DNA of 64,000 nucleotides from JAENVU01 sp038250905 (GCA_038250905.1 JBBSBV010000001.1:124001-188000); one strand, 5' to 3'; positions 1-8,403 are shown, counted from the first letter of the stretch. Numbers and translations: made by a program. Notes: generated by a model from the sequence alone, not told the origin.

Positions 1-69
1 TTCCGCGACCACGTCTGGCCCAAGTTCCTCCGCGAGAACGCCCAGCGCGTCTTCCAGCTCGATGCCTGA
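1..69 (+). CDS. Amidohydrolase-fold protein, C-terminal end only (partial)
   Basis: Only the last 22 residues and the TGA stop are in the window; the gene starts upstream of base 1. The peptide (FRDHVWPKFLRENAQ then RVFQLDA) is nearly identical to the C-termini of the next two genes, so this is the first of three tandem paralogues of the amidohydrolase-2 (PF04909-like) fold. Its stop overlaps the next start codon by 8 nt, which implies one transcript and coupled translation. Function is inferred only from the paralogues. Confidence 0.85.
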   Translation, partial: FRDHVWPKFLRENAQRVFQLDA

Positions 70-976
70 ATCCGCGGATCCGAAGGCCGGCGCGTACTTC
101 GACGCGTGGCACGGTGGGGTCGTCGACACGATGATCGGCATGCCGGCGTCGAGCGCCGAGCGCAACACCAAGCACTACGCCCAGATGAACGCGGGCATCC
201 TCGACAAGGAGGCGCGGGAGAAGTTCACCTTCCCGGCGCAGTACATGTTCAAGGACGTCCCCGACTACGGCGAGGTCGACGACCCGGTCGCGCTGCTGCT
301 CGCCGAGATGGACCGATTCAACATCACCCGCGGGATGATCAACGTCGCCACCAACGAGGTCGCACGAGCCGCCGCCGCGAATCACCCCGACCGCTTCATC
401 GCGTCGTTCAACGCCGACCCGAATCGTGGGATGGACTGCGTGCGGGAGCTCGAGATCGCGGTCAAGGAACTCGGGGTGCGCTCGGCCCAGGTCTTCCCGG
501 CCGGCCTGCTCCCCCAGGTCCCGATCAACGACAAGAAGCTGTACCCGCTCTACGCCAAGTGTGTGGAACTCGACATCCCGATCTTCGTCAACGCCGGGGT
601 TCCCGGTCCGCGTGTCCCGATGGCCTGCCAGGACGTCGCCCACATCGACGAGGTCTGCTGGTTCTTCCCGGACCTCAAGTTCGTGATGCGCCATGGAGCC
701 GAGCCCTGGACGCGGCTCGCCGCCAAGCTCATGCTCAAGTGGCCGAACCTCTATTACTCCACCTCCGCGTTCGCCCCGAAGCACTACCCCGCCGACATCG
801 TGCACTTCGCCAACACGCGCGGCGCCGACAAGATGATCTACGCGGGCTATTTCCCGATGGGTCTGAGTCTCGAACGGATCTTCTCCGAGTTGCCGAGCGT
901 TCCGTTCCGCGACCACGTCTGGCCCAAGTTCCTCCGCGAGAACGCGGAACGCATCCTCGGATTGGAGACCGCGTGA
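62..976 (+). CDS. Amidohydrolase-2 fold protein, tandem paralogue 2
   Basis: The 304-residue protein has the length and C-terminal half of the amidohydrolase-2/ACMSD-like TIM-barrel family (decarboxylases and hydrolases). Recognisable blocks are DVAHIDEVCWFFPDL, FVMRHGAEPW and the C-terminal WPKFLRENA. The usual metal ligands look mostly absent: the N-terminal HxH is replaced by VVDTMIG, the second-strand His by Asn (FVNAGVPGP), and the late GSD-type Asp by YAGYFP; only the His of RHG remains. The ATG at 62 overlaps the preceding stop, and the 3' end shares GTGA with the next gene, so the three paralogues form one operon. The substrate is unknown. Whether this is a metal-independent enzyme or a structural subunit cannot be told from sequence. 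Confidence 0.88.
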   Translation: MPESADPKAGAYFDAWHGGVVDTMIGMPASSAERNTKHYAQMNAGILDKEAREKFTFPAQYMFKDVPDYGEVDDPVALLLAEMDRFNITRGMINVATNEVARAAAANHPDRFIASFNADPNRGMDCVRELEIAVKELGVRSAQVFPAGLLPQVPINDKKLYPLYAKCVELDIPIFVNAGVPGPRVPMACQDVAHIDEVCWFFPDLKFVMRHGAEPWTRLAAKLMLKWPNLYYSTSAFAPKHYPADIVHFANTRGADKMIYAGYFPMGLSLERIFSELPSVPFRDHVWPKFLRENAERILGLETA

Positions 977-1878
977 GTGCCGAAGCCTTCGACGCTGCCC
1001 TCGCCGGCGGCGCCATCGACACCGCGACCGGCATTCCGAAGTCGCGTGAAGAGATGTTCGAGTTCTACGAGTTCATCCGTAAGCAGACGCGGGACGCGGA
1101 GAGTAAGGCCGGCGAGGGCGGCCTCGAGTTCCCCGCGGGATACATGTTCAAGGATCCGGTGCACATCGAGGCTGACGAACTCGGCGACCCGGTGGAGTTC
1201 CTCCTCGGCGAGATGGACCGTCACGGGATCACGAAGGTGATCACCAACGTCGACGACGGTGGCAACGGCGCCCGCGCGGTGCGCGACCACCCCGACCGGT
1301 TCGCGGCGGGCATCGGCGTCGACCCGAACGAAGGCATGGAAGCGGTACGCCGCATCTCCCGCATCGCCGACGAGTTCGACCTCAAGTCGGTGAGCGCGTT
1401 CCCAGCCGGCCTGTACCCGCAGGTGGCGGTCAACGACAAGAAGTTCTATCCGATCTACGCGAAATGCGTTGAGCTCGACATCACCTTCGCCACCACCATC
1501 GGTGTTCCCGGTCCCCGCATCCCGTTCGCGCCGCAGGACGTCGCCCACATCGACGAGGTCTGCTGGTTCTTCCCGGACCTGCGCTTCGTGATGCGTCACG
1601 GCGCCGAACCATGGGCCGACCTGGCGGTGAAGCTCATGCTGAAGTGGCCGAACCTCTACTACTCGACCACTGCCTTCGCGCCGAAGTACTACCCCGAGGA
1701 CATCATCCGGTACGCCAACACGCGCGGTGCCGACAAGATCATCTGGTCGGGCTACTTCCCGGCGGGTCTCACGTACGACCGCATCTTCTCCGAGCTGCCG
1801 TCGGTCCCGTTCAAGGACGAGGTCTGGCCCAAGTTCCTCCGCGAGAACGCAATCAAGGCCTTCAAGCTCGACCAGTAG
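973..1878 (+). CDS. Amidohydrolase-2 fold protein, tandem paralogue 3
   Basis: The protein has 301 residues from a GTG at 973 that overlaps the previous stop (GTGA). It is closely similar to the preceding gene along its whole length, sharing FPAGLYPQV, the NDKKFYPIYAKCVELDI region, AHIDEVCWFFPDL and RHGAEPW. As in its neighbour, the amidohydrolase metal ligands are replaced (N-terminal AIDTATG instead of a D-x-H-x-H pattern; ATTIGVPGP; WSGYFPAG). The best reading is a locally duplicated family whose members may work on the same substrate or form a hetero-oligomer. A longer in-frame extension upstream overlaps the preceding gene and was discarded. Confidence 0.88.
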   Translation: MSAEAFDAALAGGAIDTATGIPKSREEMFEFYEFIRKQTRDAESKAGEGGLEFPAGYMFKDPVHIEADELGDPVEFLLGEMDRHGITKVITNVDDGGNGARAVRDHPDRFAAGIGVDPNEGMEAVRRISRIADEFDLKSVSAFPAGLYPQVAVNDKKFYPIYAKCVELDITFATTIGVPGPRIPFAPQDVAHIDEVCWFFPDLRFVMRHGAEPWADLAVKLMLKWPNLYYSTTAFAPKYYPEDIIRYANTRGADKIIWSGYFPAGLTYDRIFSELPSVPFKDEVWPKFLRENAIKAFKLDQ

Positions 1879-1907
1879 CCTTCCCGGTTCCACCCGGGGA
1901 GGGATCC

Positions 1908-3287
1908 ATGGCAGGCCAGGCTCGGCACCTCGTTCTCGTTCTCGCGCTCGCACTCGTGCTCGTCGCGAGCGGCTGCGGCTGGACCCAGTATGCGGGCAAC
2001 GCAGGCCGGACGGGGTACGCGCCCACCGAGCACACGCTCACCGTCGCGAATGTCGGCCAAGCCACGGTGCGATGGACCGGGTACGGGTCGAGTGTCGACG
2101 TCGCGGTCACCGGCGGCTTCGTCTACGGCGGCCAAGGTCTCGTCAGCGTCTGGCCGGTCGGACCGGGACCGAGATGCTCGGGGGTTCCTCTCGTGTGCCT
2201 CCCACAGTGGTACGCGAACAGTCACGGGGGTTCCGGCTTCAGTGATCCGGTCGTCGACGGCGACACCATGTTCACCGCCGAGATCTCGACGGTCGGTGTG
2301 TGGACGGTCAGCGCGTACGACCTCCACGCACCGTGCACGACCGACGGATCCCCATCATGTCAACCCGTCTGGACCGGCGTCGCCGGCGTCGGGAATACCC
2401 CCGCGGTCGCGTCGAACCTCCTGGTCGGAGGGGGCCGGGTCTACCTGAGCGGTGACGGACTTTGGATCACCGCGTTCGACGAGAAAGGGCAGACGAAATG
2501 CGGCGGCAGCCCGAAGGTCTGCCAACCGCTTTTCAAGGTCCAGGGGCCGCCGTTCACCCACCCCCCGGCGCTCGACGGATCCCGGCTACTGATCCCGGTC
2601 TCGGATGGCATCGACGTCCTCGACGTGACGAACGCAGAGCGGTGCCCGGGCGCATGCCTGCCGGGCATCAAACTCGTCGCGAGCAACCCCGGCGAAGTCT
2701 CAGCGTCGAACGGCATCGCGTACACGACGTCGGCATCGCACCTGCTCGCGTTCGACGACCGTGCCACCTCCGGCTGTGGAACCGCCTTCCCGGTCACCTG
2801 CCAACCCCAATGGCGGGGAACCCTCGCAGCCGCGGCCCGCCCCGACGCGCCCGTCGTGACGGACACGCTCGTCTTCGCAAACTCGATCGACGTCAACGGG
2901 TTCACCGCAGTCGGAGGAATCGAGGCGTTCTCGAAGGATCCAGCCGCATGCGGCGGAACTCCAGTCACGTGCTCTCGCACGTTCATGACCAAATCGGGAG
3001 CGACCTTCGCGCGAGCACGGGTGTCCGCAAGTGCCGAGCTCCTCGTGGTCGCGAGCTCGACGTATCCCGACCCGCTGACCCCGTCGACCACTTCGTTCCA
3101 CCTGGACTTCTTCGACCTCGCCGGCCGAGTCGGGTGCAACGCGCAACGTCGCTGCGATCCGGTCGCGTCGCTCGGTCTCGGTCAGAGCGCCTACGTGTCC
3201 GGGCAGGTTGGGCGACCCGCGCTCGCGAATGGCGTGGTCGTCGTTCCCCGCTTCTACGAATCACCATTGGTCGTCGGGCTGCCGTAG
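1908..3287 (+). CDS. Secreted lipoprotein with PQQ-like/beta-propeller repeats
   Basis: This is a 459-residue protein starting at ATG 1908 behind a clear ribosome site (GGGGAGGG, about 8 nt upstream). Residues 1-23 form a lipoprotein signal peptide with a Leu/Val/Ala-rich core and lipobox VASGC, so Cys23 should be lipidated and the protein anchored outside the membrane. The mature start, WTQYAGNAGRTGYAP, is typical of PQQ-like domain proteins of Actinobacteria. The body holds repeated blades with paired cysteines such as CGGSPKVC and CGGTPVTC, which suggests disulphides. Many such proteins are extracytoplasmic scaffolds rather than quinoproteins, and I see no quinone-ligand evidence. It does not overlap the amidohydrolase operon upstream (29 nt gap) but could be cotranscribed. 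Confidence 0.85.
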   Translation: MAGQARHLVLVLALALVLVASGCGWTQYAGNAGRTGYAPTEHTLTVANVGQATVRWTGYGSSVDVAVTGGFVYGGQGLVSVWPVGPGPRCSGVPLVCLPQWYANSHGGSGFSDPVVDGDTMFTAEISTVGVWTVSAYDLHAPCTTDGSPSCQPVWTGVAGVGNTPAVASNLLVGGGRVYLSGDGLWITAFDEKGQTKCGGSPKVCQPLFKVQGPPFTHPPALDGSRLLIPVSDGIDVLDVTNAERCPGACLPGIKLVASNPGEVSASNGIAYTTSASHLLAFDDRATSGCGTAFPVTCQPQWRGTLAAAARPDAPVVTDTLVFANSIDVNGFTAVGGIEAFSKDPAACGGTPVTCSRTFMTKSGATFARARVSASAELLVVASSTYPDPLTPSTTSFHLDFFDLAGRVGCNAQRRCDPVASLGLGQSAYVSGQVGRPALANGVVVVPRFYESPLVVGLP

Positions 3288-3297
3288 CCACCTTCGC

Positions 3298-3303
3298 TAA
3301 CGT
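3298..3303 (+). promoter_or_regulatory. Leaderless-type -10 box (TAACGT) of the AMACR-like gene
   Basis: TAACGT lies 7 nt before ATG 3311 with no Shine-Dalgarno between them, as expected for a transcript that starts at the start codon. Confidence 0.55.
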
Positions 3304-3310
3304 CCGCGGC

Positions 3311-4465
3311 ATGGGACCACTCAACGGCATCCGGGTCATCGAACTGCCCAACATCGGGCCCACGCAGTTCGCGGGGATGGCCCTCGCGGACCTCGGCGCC
3401 GAGGTGCTGCGACTCGACCGGGCCACATCGGTCGCGAGCGGCGCAGGCACGATGCCGGCATCGCCATACGCGAGCCTCGACCGCAACCGCCGGAGCGTGG
3501 GCGTCGACCTCAAAAATCCCGATGGCGTGGCGACGGTGCTTCGGCTGTGCGAATCGGCCGATGTCCTCATCGAGGGGTTCCGACCCGGTGTCGCCGAACG
3601 CCTCGGCGTCGGACCTGACCAGTGCCGGAACCGCAACCCGCGCCTGATCTACGGCCGCATGACCGGCTGGGGTCAGGACGGACCGCTCGCCCACGAGGTC
3701 GGCCACGACATCAACTACATCTCGCTCGCCGGTGTCCTCGCTCATATCGGTACCGCCGGTGGACCGCCGGTGCCACCGATCAACCTCATCGGCGATTTCG
3801 GTGGCGGCGGGCTGCTCCTCGCGTTCGGCGTCCTCGCGGCGATCATCGAACGCGCGACCTCGGGCGAAGGTCAGGTCATCGACGCGGCGATGGTCGACGG
3901 CTCGGCCATGCTCATGAGCGTGTTCGTCGGCCTCTCGGCGATGGGCTTCTGGTCCGACGAGCGCGGCACCAACCTGCTCGACGGCGGGGCCCACTTCTAC
4001 GGTGCGTACGAGACGGCCGACGGCACGTACATCTCGATCGCGAGCTACGAACCGCAGTTCTACGCGGCACTCTGCGCGTTGCTCGTGCCGCTCGGCATCC
4101 CGCTGGACCCGGCGACGCAGATGGACCAGTCCACGTGGGCACCGTTGAAGGAACAGATGTCGGCGCTCTTCCGTACGCGTTCCCGTGACGAGTGGACCGC
4201 GTTCTTCGCCGGCCACGACGTGTGCTTCGCACCGGTGCTGACGATGAACGAGGCCCGAGCACATCCGCACAACGTCGCGCGCGAGACCTTCATCGAGGTC
4301 GACGGCGCGCCTCAGCCCGCACCGGCGCCCCGCTTCTCCCGCACCCCCGGCGCGGTCGAACGCGCCCCGGTCGTCCCGGGGACCGATACCGATACCGCCC
4401 TCGCCGACTGGGGCCTCGGACCGGACGAGATCGCCGCCCTGAAAGCGTCCGGCGCGGTCAGCTGA
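3311..4465 (+). CDS. Alpha-methylacyl-CoA racemase-like CaiB/BaiF family protein
   Basis: The 384-residue protein belongs to the class III CoA-transferase fold. The order of motifs matches alpha-methylacyl-CoA racemase: GPTQFAGMALADLGAEVLR at the N-terminus, GHDINYISLAGVLAHIG (its His is the likely catalytic base), PPINLIGDFGGGG (Asp partner), and SYEPQFYAAL. In known racemases these residues invert the 2-methyl centre of branched acyl-CoAs so that acyl-CoA dehydrogenases can act. This fits a chromosome region full of acyl-CoA catabolism. The stop overlaps the end of the convergent adenylate cyclase gene by 8 nt. The call as epimerase rather than CoA-transferase is fairly sure; the substrate is not known. 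Confidence 0.87.
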   Translation: MGPLNGIRVIELPNIGPTQFAGMALADLGAEVLRLDRATSVASGAGTMPASPYASLDRNRRSVGVDLKNPDGVATVLRLCESADVLIEGFRPGVAERLGVGPDQCRNRNPRLIYGRMTGWGQDGPLAHEVGHDINYISLAGVLAHIGTAGGPPVPPINLIGDFGGGGLLLAFGVLAAIIERATSGEGQVIDAAMVDGSAMLMSVFVGLSAMGFWSDERGTNLLDGGAHFYGAYETADGTYISIASYEPQFYAALCALLVPLGIPLDPATQMDQSTWAPLKEQMSALFRTRSRDEWTAFFAGHDVCFAPVLTMNEARAHPHNVARETFIEVDGAPQPAPAPRFSRTPGAVERAPVVPGTDTDTALADWGLGPDEIAALKASGAVS

Positions 4466-5546
4466 GCGACCAGAGCGGCACCGGTTCGTCGAAACCCTTG
4501 AGCTGGCGACGACCCGCCGGCTCGAAGACGAGGTTCTGATCGGAGGCCGCCGCCTCGACGAGTTCGCCAGTGACGAGGATCTCGTTCCGAACCGCGATGT
4601 CGGCCACTCGAGACGCGAGGTTGACGACCGAACCGTAGTAATCGCCCCCGCGCCCGACCACGGTGCCGTACGACAGCCCGGCATGGGGCGCCACTGTGGT
4701 GTGGTCGTCGAACGAACGCACCAACTCGAGCGCGATGCGTGCGGCGGCGGCCGGTTCGACCGCCGCGAACATGACCTCGTCCCCGATGTGCTTGACCACG
4801 CGTCCGCCGTTCGCGGAGACGATCTCGTGGGCGGTCATCTCGAACTCCTCGATCATCTCCGCGAGTTCGACCGCCGACATGCCCTGGGTCAGGGGGGTGA
4901 ACCCGACGAGGTCGACGAAGCCGATTGCGAGTCGGAAGGTGCCGGGTCCTGCCTCGTACGCAGTCGACGCCCGCTGGCGCTGAACCGCCAACTCCACGTG
5001 TCCGCGGAACAAGCCGTCCATGACGCTCGGGATCTCGACCAGGGCCGCCGTGGCGCTCTCGACCGCTCGGGCCCGACTGACCGGATCCGTTCCCTCCCGG
5101 AGCATCGGATCCTCGATGGCGACCAGGAACAGCGAGATGGCGGCATCGGCGATGCCGGCGAGTGCGGCACCCATCACCCGAGTGAACCGCAGCGTCGGCT
5201 GATCGCCGAAGAGCTCGGCACCCAGCGCGAACAGCCGGAAGGTCTGCTCGTCCGACTCGCGATAGTCGTCGTCGAGGATCCGCACCCCCGACGCGACGAT
5301 GACCCGACGCAGGAGGTCGACGCTGAGCCCTGCGGCCTCGGCGACCTGTTCGATGGTGCGCCGCTCGCCCGGACGCACCGTGGCGTCGGATGCCGCGGAG
5401 TGAAGCGAGCCCACCGCATCGGCTTCGCGCATCTGCTCGACCGACACGCCCCGCTCGACGAGATGACTCAGGAGCGCAAGTCGTTCGACGGCATCGGCCG
5501 CATCGGGGTCGTAGAGGCCGGCGGCCTCGTACTCGGCGGCATCCAC
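4458..5546 (-). CDS. Class III adenylate cyclase with N-terminal regulatory region
   Basis: The protein has 362 residues, read from GTG 5546. Residues 205-340 form a class III cyclase catalytic domain. The metal-binding aspartates are Asp212 (FVDLVGFT) and Asp256 (KHIGDEVMF). The adenine-selecting pair is Lys252 and Asp302 (DYYGSVVNLASR), with Asn309 and Arg313 as the transition-state residues, so it should make cAMP rather than cGMP. The first 200 residues hold a helix-turn-helix-like segment (TIEQVAEAAGLSVDLLRRV) and a helical stretch, as in the autoinhibitory N-terminal regions of Rv1264-type cyclases. No membrane segment is seen, so it is probably cytosolic. What it senses is unknown. Confidence 0.92.
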   Translation of the reverse strand: MDAAEYEAAGLYDPDAADAVERLALLSHLVERGVSVEQMREADAVGSLHSAASDATVRPGERRTIEQVAEAAGLSVDLLRRVIVASGVRILDDDYRESDEQTFRLFALGAELFGDQPTLRFTRVMGAALAGIADAAISLFLVAIEDPMLREGTDPVSRARAVESATAALVEIPSVMDGLFRGHVELAVQRQRASTAYEAGPGTFRLAIGFVDLVGFTPLTQGMSAVELAEMIEEFEMTAHEIVSANGGRVVKHIGDEVMFAAVEPAAAARIALELVRSFDDHTTVAPHAGLSYGTVVGRGGDYYGSVVNLASRVADIAVRNEILVTGELVEAAASDQNLVFEPAGRRQLKGFDEPVPLWSLS

Positions 5547-5553
5547 GATCGGG

Positions 5554-5559
5554 ACCCTA
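5554..5559 (-). promoter_or_regulatory. Leaderless-type -10 box (TAGGGT) of the adenylate cyclase gene
   Basis: On the minus strand TAGGGT lies 7 nt before GTG 5546, with no ribosome site between. Confidence 0.55.
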
Positions 5560-5567
5560 GGCCGGGA

Positions 5568-7187
5568 TCACGAACCCGCGGCGGCCTGGGCGTACTCCTT
5601 GGCCCACGGGTAGTCGGGTTTACCGCTGGGTGCGCGCTGGATCAGGTCGACGAGGAACACCTGCTTGGGCGCCTTGTACGCGGCGATGTGCTCGCGGCAG
5701 TGTGCGTCGAGTTCCGCGACCGTCGGCGCAGTGCCCGGCCGGGCCTGCACCACTGCGGTCACCCGCTCTCCCCATCGCTCGTCACTCACGCCGACCACGA
5801 GACAATCGAAGACCGCGGGATGGGCCTTGAGCACACCCTCGACCTCTTCGGGGAAGACCTTCTCGCCACCGGTGTTGATCATGATCGAACCACGGCCGAG
5901 CAACGTGACCTGGCCATCCGACTCCACTGTCGCGAAGTCGCCGGGGATCGAATAGCGCTTGCCTCCGTGTTCGAAGAACACCAACGCGCTGCGCTCGGGA
6001 TCGTTGTAGTAACCGAGCGGGATGTTGCCGGTGCGGGCGATCCGTCCGATCGCGCCCGACCCCGGCACGATCGGCACGTAGTTCTCGTCCACCACGATCG
6101 AGTCGAGCGACGGCTGCACGGTCGCCGGCCCGCCCTTCGGGATCTCGCCCTTGGTCGCGATCTTGATGCCGTTCATCCCGGTCTCGGTCGCGCCGACCGA
6201 GTCGACCACCACGATGTTCGGCAGCCGCTCCATCAGCTGATCCTTGATCGACTGACTGAAGATGGCCGCGCTCGACCCGATCGAGAAGAGCGACGTCAGG
6301 TCGACATCGTCGCAGATCTCCTCGAGCCGATCCGCGAGCGGACGGGCCATGGCGTCGCCGGTGATCCCGACGATGTTCACCTTCTCGGCCTCGATGACCC
6401 TCCACGACTGCTCGGCGTCGAACTTCGGACTGAGGACCACGGTGTCGCCGTGGATGAGACTGCGAATCGTCGTCACCTGTCCGGCCCCGTGCATCATCGG
6501 CGCGAGCGGGAAGTTGACCGTCGGCCCCCCTCCCGCCGCCACCTTCTCGGCGAGCACCCCGGGGTGGGCCAACTTCTCGTTCGAATAGGCATCGATCCCC
6601 CCGCACAGTGCGTAGAAGATGTCTTCCTGGCGCCACATCACACCCTTGGGCATCCCGGTGGTCCCGCCGGTGTAGATGACGTGGAGGTCGTCACCGGAGC
6701 GCGGACCGAAGTCGCGCTCGGGTGAGCCTGCCGCGACGGCGGCCTCGTAGTCGGTGAACTCGAGGCCCTCCGTGGACGCACCGCTGCCGTCGGCCGCGAT
6801 CACGACGTGGGCGAGCTTCGGCAGGTCCTTGCGGATCGCGGCGATGCGCGGGGCGAACTCCTGCTGGGCCACGATCGCGACCAGGTCTGCGTTGGTACAC
6901 AGGTACTTGAGTTCGTTCTCCACGTACCGGTAGTTGATGTTCACCGGGACGGCGCGCAGCTTGTAGAGCGCCATCATGGCTTCGACCCACTCCATGCCGT
7001 TGTACGCGTAGATCCCGACGTGGTCACCCGGGCCGACGCCGGCGCCGGCGAGGTGATGCGCCATCCGGTTGATGCGCGCCTCCAACTCGCCGTACGTGCT
7101 GCGACCGTCGCCGACGACCACGACCGCCATCCGGTCCGGCACGAGGTCGACGATCGCCTCGAACATCGACGCGAAGTTGCACTCCAT
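5568..7187 (-). CDS. Acyl-CoA synthetase (FadD-type AMP-binding enzyme)
   Basis: This 539-residue member of the ANL adenylating superfamily activates a carboxylic acid to its acyl-CoA through an acyl-AMP. The P-loop motif is YTGGTTGMPKGVMW. The hinge/A8 region is LLGRGSIMINTGGEKVFPEE, and the catalytic Lys is in RAPSGKPDY near the C-terminus. The MPKGVMWRQEDIF variant is common in actinobacterial FadD proteins linked to sterol or branched-acid breakdown. A strong ribosome site (AAGGAG) stands 5 nt before ATG 7187. It lies 9 nt behind the KstR-like regulator gene, so it is very likely in that operon and repressed by it. The substrate is unknown; a bulky or steroid-like acid is an inference from the regulator type. 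Confidence 0.92.
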   Translation of the reverse strand: MECNFASMFEAIVDLVPDRMAVVVVGDGRSTYGELEARINRMAHHLAGAGVGPGDHVGIYAYNGMEWVEAMMALYKLRAVPVNINYRYVENELKYLCTNADLVAIVAQQEFAPRIAAIRKDLPKLAHVVIAADGSGASTEGLEFTDYEAAVAAGSPERDFGPRSGDDLHVIYTGGTTGMPKGVMWRQEDIFYALCGGIDAYSNEKLAHPGVLAEKVAAGGGPTVNFPLAPMMHGAGQVTTIRSLIHGDTVVLSPKFDAEQSWRVIEAEKVNIVGITGDAMARPLADRLEEICDDVDLTSLFSIGSSAAIFSQSIKDQLMERLPNIVVVDSVGATETGMNGIKIATKGEIPKGGPATVQPSLDSIVVDENYVPIVPGSGAIGRIARTGNIPLGYYNDPERSALVFFEHGGKRYSIPGDFATVESDGQVTLLGRGSIMINTGGEKVFPEEVEGVLKAHPAVFDCLVVGVSDERWGERVTAVVQARPGTAPTVAELDAHCREHIAAYKAPKQVFLVDLIQRAPSGKPDYPWAKEYAQAAAGS

Positions 7188-7196
7188 GGTTCTCCT

Positions 7197-7784
7197 TCAG
7201 CTGATGAGCATGCGCGCAGCACGCTCGAGATCGTCGCCGACGACTTCCGGCCCGTCCACGCCGCCGACCCATCCGACGAGCGACGACAACCAGACCTGAC
7301 TCAACACCCGCGCCACGGCTCGGTCACGTTCACTCGGTTCCTCGTCGTGCATCGCCCGGGTGATGATGCCGGTCATCGCCTCGCTCACGCGCGCCACCGC
7401 ATCGGACTCCTCGGGCCGTGCGGAGCCGAGGGCGCGCACCATCGCCGCAGTGGCATCCGGTTGCCGGGTCTGGGTGCGACAGGCCCGCCGCAGGACGTCG
7501 ACGACCCGGTCCGCCGCGGTTTCTCCCGACGGTGGGCGATCGGCGAGGCGCGTCCGCAAGGCTTCGACCTGCTCGAGATTCGCTTCGAGGAGCAGCCGTT
7601 CCTTGCTCTCGAAGTACCGATAGACGGTGCCGAGGGCCACCCCCGCCTCGGCCGCGACGTCGCGCATCTGGACGCCGTCGAAACCTCCACCCGCCGCGAG
7701 TTCGAGGGTGGCGTCGATCACTCGGCGCCGGCGCGCGGCCTGACTCCGGGCTAGGGCCCCGTCGACGGGGTCGGATGCGCTCAC
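7197..7784 (-). CDS. TetR-family regulator, KstR-like
   Basis: The protein has 195 residues from GTG 7784. The N-terminal helix-turn-helix (VQMRDVAAEAGVALGTVYRYF) and the C-terminal part (RVLSQVWLSSLVGWVGG) closely recall KstR, the repressor of cholesterol catabolism in mycobacteria, which responds to a steroid acyl-CoA. A frame extension to 7832 is possible, but it would place the 20-bp palindrome at 7790-7809 inside the coding region; the shorter start puts that palindrome directly at the promoter. Autorepression and control of the downstream acyl-CoA synthetase are therefore likely. The ligand is unknown; an acyl-CoA made by the synthetase is the natural guess. Confidence 0.9.
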   Translation of the reverse strand: MSASDPVDGALARSQAARRRRVIDATLELAAGGGFDGVQMRDVAAEAGVALGTVYRYFESKERLLLEANLEQVEALRTRLADRPPSGETAADRVVDVLRRACRTQTRQPDATAAMVRALGSARPEESDAVARVSEAMTGIITRAMHDEEPSERDRAVARVLSQVWLSSLVGWVGGVDGPEVVGDDLERAARMLIS

Positions 7785-7789
7785 GCGCC

Positions 7790-7809
7790 AATGAGAACAC
7801 GTTCTCATT
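7790..7809 (-). promoter_or_regulatory. Palindromic operator of the KstR-like regulator
   Basis: AATGAGAACACGTTCTCATT is a perfect inverted repeat with 9-bp arms and a 2-bp centre, ending 6 nt upstream of GTG 7784. Its AAC-NN-GTT core matches the core of the published KstR operator, although the outer bases differ. Binding here would block the start of the regulator-fadD transcript. Confidence 0.8.
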
Positions 7810-7899
7810 CCCAACCGCAACCACCCGACCAATTCTCGGCAAAGTCGGACTCGTTGCTCATATGAATCACAGCTTCGATCTTCACAATGCGCAGTGACC

Positions 7900-7974
7900 G
7901 GACCGACCGGACGGCACCGCGAGCATCAGCCCCCTCCCCAAACCAGATGTACGCATCGCCCGTCCGGTCGGTCC
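7900..7974. repeat. Perfect 15-bp inverted repeat around a 45-nt spacer
   Basis: The arms GGACCGACCGGACGG (7900-7914) and CCGTCCGGTCGGTCC (7960-7974) are perfect reverse complements. The second arm ends directly against a -10-like TATCTT (7975-7980) that precedes the gene at 8017. It could be a paired operator (arm centres about 60 bp apart) or a long stem-loop. Nothing coding is seen in 7833-8016. Confidence 0.75.
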
Positions 7975-8016
7975 TATCTTCACCAGTCCAGGTTCCCCGA
8001 ACGGAAGCCCAGCACC

Positions 8017-8403
8017 ATGAGCACACCCGATGGATTCTCCTCATCGTCCCGCAAGGGACGGATGAACCGCAGCCGCATGGTCGCGGCGGGAACCTCGGTC
8101 GGTGCCCTGATCGCGATCACCGCCGGTGTGGCCGCCGCCAACCCGGCACCGTCGGCCAAGCCGACTGCGACTTCCGGCCAGCGGACCGTGCAGACCACAC
8201 CGAACACCCAACCCCAGGTGGATTCCGGGCAACAGGGTCTCGACGGCGGTGGCGACGACCAGTGGCGCCAACTCCCGCCCGACACCTCGGCAACCGACCC
8301 CGGCCTGAGCGGTGGAAGCGACTACGGCAACTACTACCAGCCCCAGCCGTTCGACCCGGGACAGAGTTCCGGGAGTTCCAACACCAGCAGTGGCGGAAGC
8401 TGA
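8017..8403 (+). CDS. Secreted or membrane-anchored low-complexity protein
   Basis: I do not recognise this 128-residue protein. It has a short basic N-terminus (RKGRMNRSR), one hydrophobic segment at about residues 22-41 (a signal peptide or anchor), then an extracytoplasmic tail rich in Gly, Ser, Pro, Gln and Thr that looks disordered. The stop overlaps the GTG of apbE by 14 nt, so the two are made together. ApbE attaches FMN to Thr in a D-x-x-S/T-G-A-T type site. The tail has DTSAT (Thr93), which is close but one residue short, so this could be a flavin carrier, but that is speculative. It has no FMN_bind domain. Confidence 0.75.
   Translation: MSTPDGFSSSSRKGRMNRSRMVAAGTSVGALIAITAGVAAANPAPSAKPTATSGQRTVQTTPNTQPQVDSGQQGLDGGGDDQWRQLPPDTSATDPGLSGGSDYGNYYQPQPFDPGQSSGSSNTSSGGS

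Noticed and set aside
7785..7832. Upstream extension of the TetR gene
   Set aside because: It would place the operator palindrome inside the coding sequence and adds residues with no family match.
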